Shown here: in pieces, positions 7,651 to 14,951 of the stretch | Position numbering within the stretch: the first letter of the stretch is position 1 | How the letters are laid out: each line of letters starts with the position of its first letter | Origin: DATEMK01 sp035275625 | GTDB taxonomy: Bacteria; Bacteroidota; Bacteroidia; AKYH767-A; OLB10 | DNA length: 14,951 nt | Assembly (NCBI GenBank): GCA_035275625.1 | Contig: DATEMK010000548.1 | Coordinates: forward strand, 1-14,951 | Reading direction: 5' to 3' | Notes under the pieces: model-generated | Database searches by the model: none | What the model saw: the letters and a program-made list of their open reading frames with translations, nothing else | Told to the model about the DNA's origin: nothing | Translations under genes and position numbers: made by a program

Positions 7651-10587
7651 TTACTTTATCACAAATTTGCCGGTAAAGGAATTTTTCCCATAACCGTCTT
7701 TTAAACTGTAAAAATAAATTCCCGCTACCAGGATTTGTTTCCTGATTATTATTTCACCTGAATGAATCTTCAATTCTCTGATCATTTCTCCAACGGTATT
7801 GAAAATTCTTAAAGTATAGATTTCATTTCCGGGGTTATAGAACTTCAGCATCGCTGTTTCATCAAACGGGTTCGGGAAAATAATCGCGATACCGTTTTGT
7901 GCCGATGGCTCATAAACGGATACAGGGATCACATATACCATGGTATTTGTAGTGGTATTAGTGGCAACCGCCTCATTCAGGTCAAAGAATATATGGGCAG
8001 TGTTCGTAATAACAGTGTTGGCCGGCAAACCGGGCAGTGCATGAACAGTATAGCGTACAAATCCGTGGCTGGCAGGTTCGTTCACATTGCTGTCAGGCAG
8101 CAGGATGTTATGGAACCTGAATGTTACAATGCCGTTTGGCTTCAATTCCGTTTGAACGGGATGGCTGCTGGCAATTACTTCAAATGTGCTCAGGTCAAGA
8201 GAAGCGCTTAATGTATCTATGATCACCACATTGAAGGCTGTATCATTTCCTGTATTCTGGAAGCGCACCATATAATCAAGCAGATCTCCGAACAATGTAT
8301 AATTCTGGCTTTGCACTCCCGGTGGAGTAACTGCTTTATCATTCGGATCAAAGGAACAGGTAATAGTGGGGTTTACAATGGAAGTATCAGCAAACTGAAT
8401 TGTGTTTCCTCCGTCCACAGCAGTAATAATTGCCTGTGTCTGTATATTATTTCCCGGTCCGGGGAGGTGGAATACAATTTGAATATCAGCAGGTGTAAGC
8501 GGAAGCAGGTTCGCATAATCCCATGTGATCGTGTCGCCCTGTATAAGTGTAGGAGCAGGCACAGCGCTCACAAAAGTCATAGTTGGCGCTTTACCGACAA
8601 TTATTGATCCGTTAGTCGGATGGTTGCTGATATTCCTGTAATGTACATAATAGTTGACATTCATATTGCAGCGCGGCAGGTTATGCGAAAGAAGAATTTC
8701 AGAGTTATAATATTCGTTAACGGATCGCAGTCCGAAATCAAATCCGCCCTGCGTATTGTTATTTGCAGTGACTGTATAGGATGCAGAATCGGAAAACAGT
8801 GTCATGAATCCACCGGGCAGGGGATCCCAGGATACTGTATGGGTGCCATTATAGGTACCGAACGTATAATCTCCATTGGCATCGGCAAAGGCGTATACGT
8901 TGTCAGGCATCAGTAACAGCCGTTCATTAGCGAGTCCCGTATCGCCTGCGCTGAGCACTTTATTTGAATCGGCATCAAAGAAGACATTTCCTGAAATGAA
9001 GGCATCCGCTTCTACAACATGGAAACCGTGAGGCAGCACATAAGTATGATAAATCCACGGGGCGCCCTGTTGCTTCACAGTAACCGATACATCGTAATAA
9101 CCGGTATCGGCATTGACAGGTACCGGGATAAGAGCATCAAAATGTATGCTGTCAACAGGTTGTGTAATATTAGCAAGGGGAACCTGTATCGTATAGCCTC
9201 CGCCTGATTTAATCAGCATCATCTCATGTATATTTCCCTGCGGGGATGAGGACTGGAATTGCGTTTCAAAACCGGTTATACTGGTAGTGAGCGCCTGTCC
9301 CTGGTATCCCTCATTTGGTGAAATGGAATACAGGTGCGATTTTATTCCGAAATCAAGTCCTGAGGCAGTATTGTTATTAATGGTGACCGTATAAGCCGTA
9401 TCTGCAGAGGAGAGTATGAATTCGCCCAGGTTTCCTATTTCAACCGTATGCGAACCGTTAATAACCCCGAAGTGGAAATTTCCAGATGCATCAGGTGAGA
9501 TGGTGACGCTGTCAGGCGTCATAAATAAATTAGTGTATTGAACGCCAAATTCACCGGGGTCCATCACACCGTTAGTATCTGTATCAAAATAAATCGTGCC
9601 ATCAACATAACCGTCAGGAGGTCCTATTGTAAACGCATCAGGACGTATGTACGTGATATTATCAAATGGAAAAATGTTGCTGACAACAGTTATAGCCACA
9701 TCATAAATTCCGGGGACTGCATTTCCATGGACAGTAAAAGTTACCGTGGCGGTATCCTGGTCAAGCACGACATAACCGTCAGGCGGAATGCTGAAATTAA
9801 ATACTCCGGGTAAGTTAAAATTTAAGAGATTTCCGGGGGGAGATGAGGTCTGATAAAAAATATTATCGCCTGTGAGCGTAGTTGTTAAGGTTACCCCTGC
9901 ATTCGCCTGGTTGGGGGTGATGGAGGTAATGGCTGTTATGAGCCCGAAATCATTTCCCGAGGAATTGTTATTATTGATTAATACCGTGTAAGAAGGGTTG
10001 GCGGAAGACAAGAGATAATAATGCGCATTGGTGGGCCGCCATTCAATAGTGCGTGTACCGTTATAGGTTTCGAAGGAATAATTTCCAAGCGCATCACTGT
10101 AAACGTAATTGCTGTCAGGCGTCACATAAAATCTTTCGTTTGCCAGGGGTGGTTCACCGGTATCTTTTGCACCATTACCATTGGTGTCATAATAAACAAT
10201 TCCGCTAATCGTCCCGTCAGGCGTCCCTACTCTGAAAGCCTGCGGCAATGTTACGTTTGTACCTGGACCCAATTTCACATACAGATCATATAAGCCTTTC
10301 TGGGCTGCAGGCGGAATAATAATCTCCACTTCAAAATGTGTATTATCAATAATATTGATCGTGCTTGTATCGGGGAAAATGGTATCATATCCTAATTTCA
10401 ACAATTGAATTTCGAAGACATTGCCATTGGGGGATGAAGATTGAAACTGTGTACCTGATCCTGTTATAAGGGTGGTAAGCGTTTGACCCTGCTGCCCGAT
10501 GTTGGGGTTCATGGAAACCAGCACCTGTGCATTGACAGTGATGCAGGACAACAAAAAAAACGTAATCAGCATGTTGATTTTTTTCAT
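7651..10587 (-). CDS. T9SS cargo with alternating IPT-like and SdrD-B-like repeats
   Basis: The product has 978 residues. Residues 1-21 are a signal peptide (VNAQ). Three two-part modules follow. Each pairs an IPT/TIG-like beta-sandwich (about 22-121, 217-322, 416-526; marked by SP-N..G, LTT, Q-[FT]-SSP-GN) with an SdrD-B-like domain (about 122-216, 323-415, 527-621; marked by a D-x-N/D-x-N-G-x-x-D-x-G-E loop, TPDS, NGT and DFG). The loop is a probable calcium site: D134, N136, N138, D142, E145 in copy 1. Residues about 622-742 are another beta-rich region. SFDPNDK at 745-751 opens a domain of the kind repeated in Bacteroidetes surface proteins (about 745-885; FQNTGNDTAFNVVIIDTL, NTAHIFFDLN). 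Residues about 895-978 are a T9SS sorting domain (FPNPF, GIYFYSL, ending GKFVIK). It is probably a calcium-stiffened stalk-like surface protein with no enzyme domain. The gene is monocistronic and convergent with the other T9SS gene. Confidence 0.9.
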   Translation of the reverse strand: MKKINMLITFFLLSCITVNAQVLVSMNPNIGQQGQTLTTLITGSGTQFQSSSPNGNVFEIQLLKLGYDTIFPDTSTINIIDNTHFEVEIIIPPAAQKGLYDLYVKLGPGTNVTLPQAFRVGTPDGTISGIVYYDTNGNGAKDTGEPPLANERFYVTPDSNYVYSDALGNYSFETYNGTRTIEWRPTNAHYYLLSSANPSYTVLINNNNSSGNDFGLITAITSITPNQANAGVTLTTTLTGDNIFYQTSSPPGNLLNFNLPGVFNFSIPPDGYVVLDQDTATVTFTVHGNAVPGIYDVAITVVSNIFPFDNITYIRPDAFTIGPPDGYVDGTIYFDTDTNGVMDPGEFGVQYTNLFMTPDSVTISPDASGNFHFGVINGSHTVEIGNLGEFILSSADTAYTVTINNNTASGLDFGIKSHLYSISPNEGYQGQALTTSITGFETQFQSSSPQGNIHEMMLIKSGGGYTIQVPLANITQPVDSIHFDALIPVPVNADTGYYDVSVTVKQQGAPWIYHTYVLPHGFHVVEADAFISGNVFFDADSNKVLSAGDTGLANERLLLMPDNVYAFADANGDYTFGTYNGTHTVSWDPLPGGFMTLFSDSASYTVTANNNTQGGFDFGLRSVNEYYNSEILLSHNLPRCNMNVNYYVHYRNISNHPTNGSIIVGKAPTMTFVSAVPAPTLIQGDTITWDYANLLPLTPADIQIVFHLPGPGNNIQTQAIITAVDGGNTIQFADTSIVNPTITCSFDPNDKAVTPPGVQSQNYTLFGDLLDYMVRFQNTGNDTAFNVVIIDTLSASLDLSTFEVIASSHPVQTELKPNGIVTFRFHNILLPDSNVNEPASHGFVRYTVHALPGLPANTVITNTAHIFFDLNEAVATNTTTNTMVYVIPVSVYEPSAQNGIAIIFPNPFDETAMLKFYNPGNEIYTLRIFNTVGEMIRELKIHSGEIIIRKQILVAGIYFYSLKDGYGKNSFTGKFVIK

Positions 10588-10959
10588 GGTATTTGTGATT
10601 TAGAGGTAATTTATGGGAATTAATAAGTAAGAGTCATGAGTGTAATATAAAGTTTCATCTTATGAAAAAGTATCCTGGAGCATCGGGCGGATGGCTTTGA
10701 ATCTTTTCCATAATCTTATTTTTCAAAGTTTCAGTTTTGGGTTCGTACACTTATTCACGATACAAAAATAAAATGAAATGGAGGAACTAAAAAGTACAAT
10801 ATTTTATGTTTGTCTTATTATGTTTATGGATTGTTATTCACTCCTTAAAGGTAAAATTGTCAATTTTTGAAAAATAATTTTAATTTGTCAGAATAAATCT
10901 ATTTGGAAGGATAAAAAAGGATATTCCAGGTTACTGTCCCTGCATGAAAAAACAAAAAA
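10588..10959. other. Intergenic region upstream of the 978-residue gene
   Basis: This AT-rich stretch of 372 bases lies between two minus-strand genes and should hold the promoter of the 978-residue gene. One minus-strand match to the TAnnTTTG -7 element (TATTTTTG, complement of 10763-10770) would give a leader of about 170 bases. The nearest upstream TTG is 26 bases away, which is longer than the usual spacing, so I hold it weakly. I see no clear terminator for the operon that ends at 10960, and no small gene. Confidence 0.45.
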
Positions 10960-11805
10960 TTAATTTCGCCCAACAGAGCTTTTTAATTTTGCATTGAGAA
11001 ACCTTGAAGAATCATTGGAATAAGCTTTTTTCCTGAATGACTTAACCCACCTGATTCCCTGTATCACATTTGATAAGAAAATTTCCTCAGCCATTAAAAG
11101 ATCATTTTCATTAATTGAATTTTCCTGTGAACTTATTTTTTCCTGCTTACATATTTTTAAAATATTCTTGCGCATTACACCATGCACACAACCATCCGGC
11201 AGGGGAGGGGTGAATACTATTTTATTTTTTACAATAAAAATATTAGAACTTATGGCATCCGCAATATATCCGTCCGTATTTAATATCAGGCAATCATCCA
11301 GGTTATTTTCTTTTGCAAAAATTCCGGCAAGGGTATAAATAAGGCTGTTGGATGTTTTAAAATTTGAAACAGGGTTTTTTAGCTTTTTGATTTCTGAAAA
11401 TATGTCAACAGTCAACCCTTTCTTATTCAGAAAATAATTTTCTGTGCTTAAGCCCTCAGTTGTAATCACGAAGCCAACTGAATTATTGGTGGGAGTATGG
11501 TATCCGCCTTCGTTTCTATACACCTGCAGACGGATTCTTGCATCTCCGGAAATTTTAGTTCTTTTTAAGAGTTGAGAGATTTGTTTTTGAAAGAAAGATG
11601 CTGAGTATTTTTTGGGAATCTCCATTTTCAGGAACTTCATTCCTTTAAAAAGACGCAATACATGATCATGGATGAAAAGAATTTTATTATCATGCCATCT
11701 CATGGTTTCAAACAGAGCGTCACCGTAGCAAAACGAACGGTTGCCCGTTTTTAAAACCGGCTCATCAGAACTAAATAATTCTCCATTAAAATTAATGTAT
11801 GGCAT
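10960..11805 (-). CDS. Class IV PLP enzyme (aminodeoxychorismate lyase/BCAT-like)
   Basis: The 281 residues are the normal length for the fold-type IV PLP family, which includes D-amino acid and branched-chain aminotransferases and 4-amino-4-deoxychorismate lyase (PabC, folate pathway). Seen motifs: YGDALFETMR (27-36), R92 in IRLQVYRNEGG, the PLP-binding Lys150 in NFKTSNSLIYTLA, DDCLILNTDG (170-179), SSNIFIV (186-192) and PLPDGCVHGVMR (201-212). At the position where the family normally has a Glu that pairs with the cofactor ring nitrogen (usually x-E-x-x-x-N), this protein has Asp183 in IADAISSN, a conservative change. GDALFET favours PabC, but substrate cannot be fixed from sequence. The ATG overlaps the upstream stop codon by one base (TAATG), so translation is probably coupled. 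It is a cytoplasmic protein. Confidence 0.85.
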   Translation of the reverse strand: MPYINFNGELFSSDEPVLKTGNRSFCYGDALFETMRWHDNKILFIHDHVLRLFKGMKFLKMEIPKKYSASFFQKQISQLLKRTKISGDARIRLQVYRNEGGYHTPTNNSVGFVITTEGLSTENYFLNKKGLTVDIFSEIKKLKNPVSNFKTSNSLIYTLAGIFAKENNLDDCLILNTDGYIADAISSNIFIVKNKIVFTPPLPDGCVHGVMRKNILKICKQEKISSQENSINENDLLMAEEIFLSNVIQGIRWVKSFRKKAYSNDSSRFLNAKLKSSVGRN

Positions 11806-12287
11806 TATTTAATCAAATGTAAAATGGTTCTCAGGTCAGCGTCTCCGTCCACTTTAATTCCTTTCACATTTGCTTTTTCACCCGCTTCTATATCGCGATC
11901 ACGGTCCCCTATAAAATAAGATTGAAGCGGATCAATGTTAAATCGTGCAAGTGCTTTTTCGAGCAATAGGGAATCCGGCTTGCGGCAAATGCATTTTCCC
12001 GTTTCAGTGTAGTGGGGGCAATAGTAAATTTCGGCCAGATGAATTCCTTTTTCTTCAAGTTGCAGTTGCATATAGTTATGCAATTGTTCCACATCGTTGT
12101 GAGTATAAATATTGCGTGCTATTCCCGCCTGGTTAGTGATCACAATTAATAAATAGTTTTTCTGCTGAAAATTTTTTAATGCGTCAAAAAGCCCTGCAGT
12201 AAATTCAAAATCAGCAATCCGAAAAGTATAATCTGCAAGGTCTTTATTGATTACTCCGTCCCTGTCAAGAAAAACTGCTTTGTTCAT
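11805..12287 (-). CDS. GmhB-type HAD phosphatase (histidinol-phosphatase-like)
   Basis: The 160 residues fit the HAD subfamily IIIA that includes D,D-heptose 1,7-bisphosphate phosphatase (GmhB, LPS core heptose synthesis) and the phosphatase part of HisB. Motif I is FLDRDGVIN with nucleophile Asp8 and acid/base Asp10. Motif II is VITNQAGIAR, with Thr51. Lys103 in CRKPD is the motif III lysine. Motif IV is FIGDRDRDIEAG, with Asp128 and Asp132 for Mg2+. Cys90, His92, Cys99 and Cys101 form the zinc-binding loop typical of GmhB. No other heptose or histidine gene is in the window, so the substrate (heptose bisphosphate, histidinol phosphate or another sugar phosphate) remains open. It starts six bases after the stop of the rhomboid gene and overlaps the next gene, so it is the middle gene of the operon. 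Confidence 0.85.
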   Translation of the reverse strand: MNKAVFLDRDGVINKDLADYTFRIADFEFTAGLFDALKNFQQKNYLLIVITNQAGIARNIYTHNDVEQLHNYMQLQLEEKGIHLAEIYYCPHYTETGKCICRKPDSLLLEKALARFNIDPLQSYFIGDRDRDIEAGEKANVKGIKVDGDADLRTILHLIK

Positions 12288-12293
12288 CGGATA

Positions 12294-12896
12294 TTAAAAA
12301 TCGGTGAGCCGTTCAAAAAAATAAAGCGCCAGCTTAGGTTTCAAGCCAATTGTAAAAACCACCCCGAATATAGCTCCCCACAGGTGCGCATCGTGGTTGA
12401 TGTTATCTCCACCCTTTTTTCCCATGTAATATTCATAACCGACATACAAAAGAGCCATTAAGATAGCAGGCATCTTAATAAAATAAACAATCACCGTGCC
12501 TAACGGATTAAAAATTACAGATGCAAAGAGCACTGCAGAAACAGCACCCGAAGCACCCAGAGCATTATAGTTAAAGTCTTTTTTATGTTTTGCATAGCTT
12601 GGCGCAATTGAAATTACTAATGCCCCAAGGTACAGCAGCATATAATACAACTGATAATAGTCTCCGAAAATTTCACTGTAATAAGCTTCTACATGAGTTC
12701 CAAAACTATATAAAACAAGCATATTAATAAACAAGTGCATCCAGTCTGCATGAATAAATCCGCTGGTTATAAAACGATACCATTCCCCGTTAGTTGAAAC
12801 TTTAAAAGGATTGAAAATTAATTTACCCATCAGCGCCTGATTTGAAAAGGCAAGGATGGAAATGATGACGGCTGCTATGATAATAATTAAGGTCAT
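12294..12896 (-). CDS. Rhomboid-family intramembrane serine protease
   Basis: The product has 200 residues from the preferred ATG at 12896. A TTG at 12911 would add MNPFD, but I see no RBS at either site. A TACCTTTG -7-like element (complement of 12909-12916) overlaps that TTG, and this weakly favours the ATG. The six-helix rhomboid core is clear. The first helix is III-rich (about 3-17). WYRFITSGFIHADWMHLFIN carries the HxxxN oxyanion pair (His54, Asn58). GASG with catalytic Ser116 lies in NALGASGAVSAV. HDAHLWGAIFG near the end holds catalytic His171. These enzymes cut transmembrane substrates within the bilayer. The substrate is unknown, but exported or surface proteins would be natural candidates. 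It is the first gene of a three-gene minus-strand operon and is divergent from the comEC-like gene. Confidence 0.9.
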   Translation of the reverse strand: MTLIIIIAAVIISILAFSNQALMGKLIFNPFKVSTNGEWYRFITSGFIHADWMHLFINMLVLYSFGTHVEAYYSEIFGDYYQLYYMLLYLGALVISIAPSYAKHKKDFNYNALGASGAVSAVLFASVIFNPLGTVIVYFIKMPAILMALLYVGYEYYMGKKGGDNINHDAHLWGAIFGVVFTIGLKPKLALYFFERLTDF

Positions 12897-13012
12897 GTCG
12901 AAAGGATTCAAAGGTAGAGATTATTCAAAGATTTTATCCGGCCACCAGGAAAGGAATTTTTTTATTGGTTTTAATATTTTTTTTATTTTTAACAATAAAT
13001 TAATTTTTCATT

Positions 13013-14951
13013 ATGCGAGCCTGGAATCAAGTGCCATTGTTTCGTCTTTTATTGCCTTTCCTGGCAGGTATTCTTCTTGAAATATTTTATCCGTTACATA
13101 ATCAAATTTTCCTGCTTATTCTCCCGGTTCTTTTAAGTATTGTTTTACTTTTTACCTACAACAAAAAAATTTACAGGAAAATAGGCATCCGGTGGATTTA
13201 CGGCACCGCGTTAAACCTGGTAATATTGGTCATCGGAGCAACGATTACATTTTATAATTCAGATAAGAATTCCAAAAATCATTTTTCTAATTTGCCCGAT
13301 ACGCGGGAATACCTCGGTGTGCTTGCTGACCAGTTGCATGAGAAGAAAAATTCTTACAAGACAATTGTTGAAATTAAATCAGTCAGATCAGTTAAAGGAG
13401 CCTGGAGACATGTAAATGGAAATGTATTGTTATATCTTGAAAAGGATGTAAGTTCTGCAAAGCTGAAATATGGTGATGCAATTATTTTTTCTGCTGCACC
13501 AAAGGAAGTTGAACTGCCAAAAAATCCTGATGAATTCAACTACAAAAGATTTCTTTCCTTTCATAATGTATATCACCAGGCATACCTTGCAAAAAATAAA
13601 TGGAAGTCCTTAAACTATAATGATGGAAATCCGCTTCGAAGATACAGTTATGAATTACGCGACCGGCTGGTAGAAATTTTTAAAACAAAAATTATCCGTG
13701 AACAGGAGTACGGAGTGGCATCCGCATTAGTGCTTGGTTATGAAGATAACATTGATGCAGAATTAATCAATGCCTACTCCAGCGCAGGGGCATTGCATGT
13801 ATTGTCTGTATCGGGAATGCATGTTGCAATTATTTTTATAGTCTTTAACTGGATGCTTTCGTGGATGGATAAAAACAAATGGCTGCGGCATTTAAAATTT
13901 ATTTTCCTGGTTTTATTCATTTGGTTTTATGCGATGCTTACCGGATTTTCGCCTGCTGTCCTTCGTTCAGCAATGATGATTTCGGTTGTCATCATCGGCA
14001 GTTGGTCTAACAGGAATTCGAATATTTTTAACACGCTGATTGCTTCGGCTTTTGTTTTGCTTGTTTACAATCCTTACCTTATTACAGAGGTAGGTTTTCA
14101 ACTGAGTTACCTTGCTGTATTCGGTATTTGTTATTTGTACCCGATGATTGCAAAGTGGTTCGAGTTTTCAAACTGGCTGATGCATAATACCTGGAAAATT
14201 ACTGCTGTTTCCATCAGCGCCCAGTTAATGACCTTTCCGCTTGGCCTGTTATATTTTCACCAGTTTCCAAATTTGTTTTTTATTTCAAACCTTATTGTGA
14301 TCCCTCTTTCAACCGTAATTATTTACTTGTGTATTTTGCTCCTTGCAGTTTCAAGCCTCCCCGTATTTGTTTCTTTTATGATGATTATTTCTAAATACAT
14401 TTCGGTGGCTTGTTTTGGTTTGCTTTACATTTTAAATAGCTCAGTGTTGTTGACAGAAAAGATCCCTTATTCTGTTTTGTCAGGAATTTCAATCAGTGTT
14501 TTCGAAACATGGATCATTTATTTATTAATGGCCATGCTTGTTTTTTTTCTTGTCAACAAACGTCCTGTTTATTTGATAGCCGGGTTGGCCTTTACATTGA
14601 TACTTTGCGTAAGCCAAATTTCAGAAACCATTCAGTTTAAAGGCCAGAAAAAAATAATTGTTTATGCTGTTGCTAAAGAATCAGCTTATGATTTTATCAC
14701 TCCCGATGAAAATTACTTTGTTGCTGACAGTGATCTGATAAATGATAAGAGCAAGATGATGTTTCATATCATTCACAACCGCTGGGCGCTTGGTATGAAT
14801 AAAACAATGAATATGGAAATGAATAATTCCTTTTTCAGAAATGAAAAAATATTCAGGAAAAATAATTTCATTCAATTTTATAATAAGAAAATCTTAATTT
14901 TAAGAGACAAATTTTCTTCTTTATATCAAAATGAAGTAAAAGAAAAGCTAA
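13013..14951 (+). CDS. comEC: ComEC/Rec2-family DNA-uptake channel, 3'-truncated by window end
   Basis: The frame is open from ATG 13013 to the last base without a stop (646 codons seen). An in-frame TAA at 13001-13003 rules out an earlier start. Residues about 8-85 hold two or three membrane segments. Residues about 110-200 resemble the DUF4131 soluble domain, including NPDEFNYKRFLSFHNVYHQA, the family's NPxxFDYxxYL-type motif. The competence domain (about 230-510) carries LHVLSVSGMHV (261-271, matching HLLAISGLHV), LTGFSPAVLRSAMM and VGFQLSYLAVFG, among many hydrophobic helices. From about 555 a soluble tail begins (KKIIVYAVAKESAYDF), with no metallo-beta-lactamase HxHxD motif in the visible part. 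ComEC forms the inner-membrane channel for single-stranded DNA in natural transformation. Bacteroidetes versions often lack the beta-lactamase domain, so the gene may be nearly complete. It is divergent from the rhomboid gene, with about 115 bases between their starts. Confidence 0.88.
   Translation, partial: MRAWNQVPLFRLLLPFLAGILLEIFYPLHNQIFLLILPVLLSIVLLFTYNKKIYRKIGIRWIYGTALNLVILVIGATITFYNSDKNSKNHFSNLPDTREYLGVLADQLHEKKNSYKTIVEIKSVRSVKGAWRHVNGNVLLYLEKDVSSAKLKYGDAIIFSAAPKEVELPKNPDEFNYKRFLSFHNVYHQAYLAKNKWKSLNYNDGNPLRRYSYELRDRLVEIFKTKIIREQEYGVASALVLGYEDNIDAELINAYSSAGALHVLSVSGMHVAIIFIVFNWMLSWMDKNKWLRHLKFIFLVLFIWFYAMLTGFSPAVLRSAMMISVVIIGSWSNRNSNIFNTLIASAFVLLVYNPYLITEVGFQLSYLAVFGICYLYPMIAKWFEFSNWLMHNTWKITAVSISAQLMTFPLGLLYFHQFPNLFFISNLIVIPLSTVIIYLCILLLAVSSLPVFVSFMMIISKYISVACFGLLYILNSSVLLTEKIPYSVLSGISISVFETWIIYLLMAMLVFFLVNKRPVYLIAGLAFTLILCVSQISETIQFKGQKKIIVYAVAKESAYDFITPDENYFVADSDLINDKSKMMFHIIHNRWALGMNKTMNMEMNNSFFRNEKIFRKNNFIQFYNKKILILRDKFSSLYQNEVKEKL

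Noticed and set aside
8311..8916. Consecutive + strand frames opposite the 978-residue gene
   Set aside because: They mirror a gene with clear domains on the minus strand, show no family motifs and lack starts with RBS.
2133..10587. The two adjacent T9SS genes as a paired secretion or toxin system
   Set aside because: They are convergent, separately terminated and share only the sorting tail. No toxin, nuclease or protease domain is seen.

Overview
The window looks like chromosomal DNA from a member of the Bacteroidetes (Bacteroidota). It holds two very large secreted proteins that end in type IX secretion (T9SS) sorting domains. Most starts lack a Shine-Dalgarno sequence, a TAnnTTTG-type -7 promoter element is visible, and coding DNA is AT-leaning. 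The rhomboid and ComEC sequences have the form usual in that phylum. I see no rRNA, tRNA, CRISPR array, transposase or phage gene.

Layout. 1-1870 (+): two small exported proteins. One is a lysine-rich coiled-coil protein with an unusually strong ribosome binding site and its own terminator. The other joins a TonB-C-like domain to TPR repeats. A degenerate inverted repeat of dispersed-repeat type lies between them. 2133-6749 (+): a 1538-residue modular surface or secreted protein with five MAM-like beta-sandwich units, CARDB-like linkers and a T9SS tail, followed by a strong terminator. 6804-7650: about 850 bases without a convincing gene but with several hairpins, two of them terminator-like. 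7651-10587 (-): a 978-residue T9SS cargo with three alternating IPT/TIG-like and SdrD-B-like modules, convergent with the previous gene. 10960-12896 (-): a tight three-gene operon, transcribed in the order rhomboid protease, GmhB-type HAD phosphatase, class IV PLP enzyme (PabC/BCAT-like). The last two overlap at TAATG. 13013-14951 (+): a ComEC/Rec2-type membrane protein, divergent from the operon and running off the window end without a stop.

How the parts fit. The first 10.6 kb is mainly envelope and cell-surface cargo exported by Sec and then, for the two large proteins, by T9SS. The last 4 kb is ordinary metabolic and membrane housekeeping plus DNA uptake. No multi-gene defence or mobile system is visible. 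The best second looks are the coiled-coil protein with its exceptional RBS, the hairpin-rich gap at 7281-7637, the modular architecture of the two T9SS proteins, and a Glu-to-Asp change at a cofactor position in the class IV enzyme.
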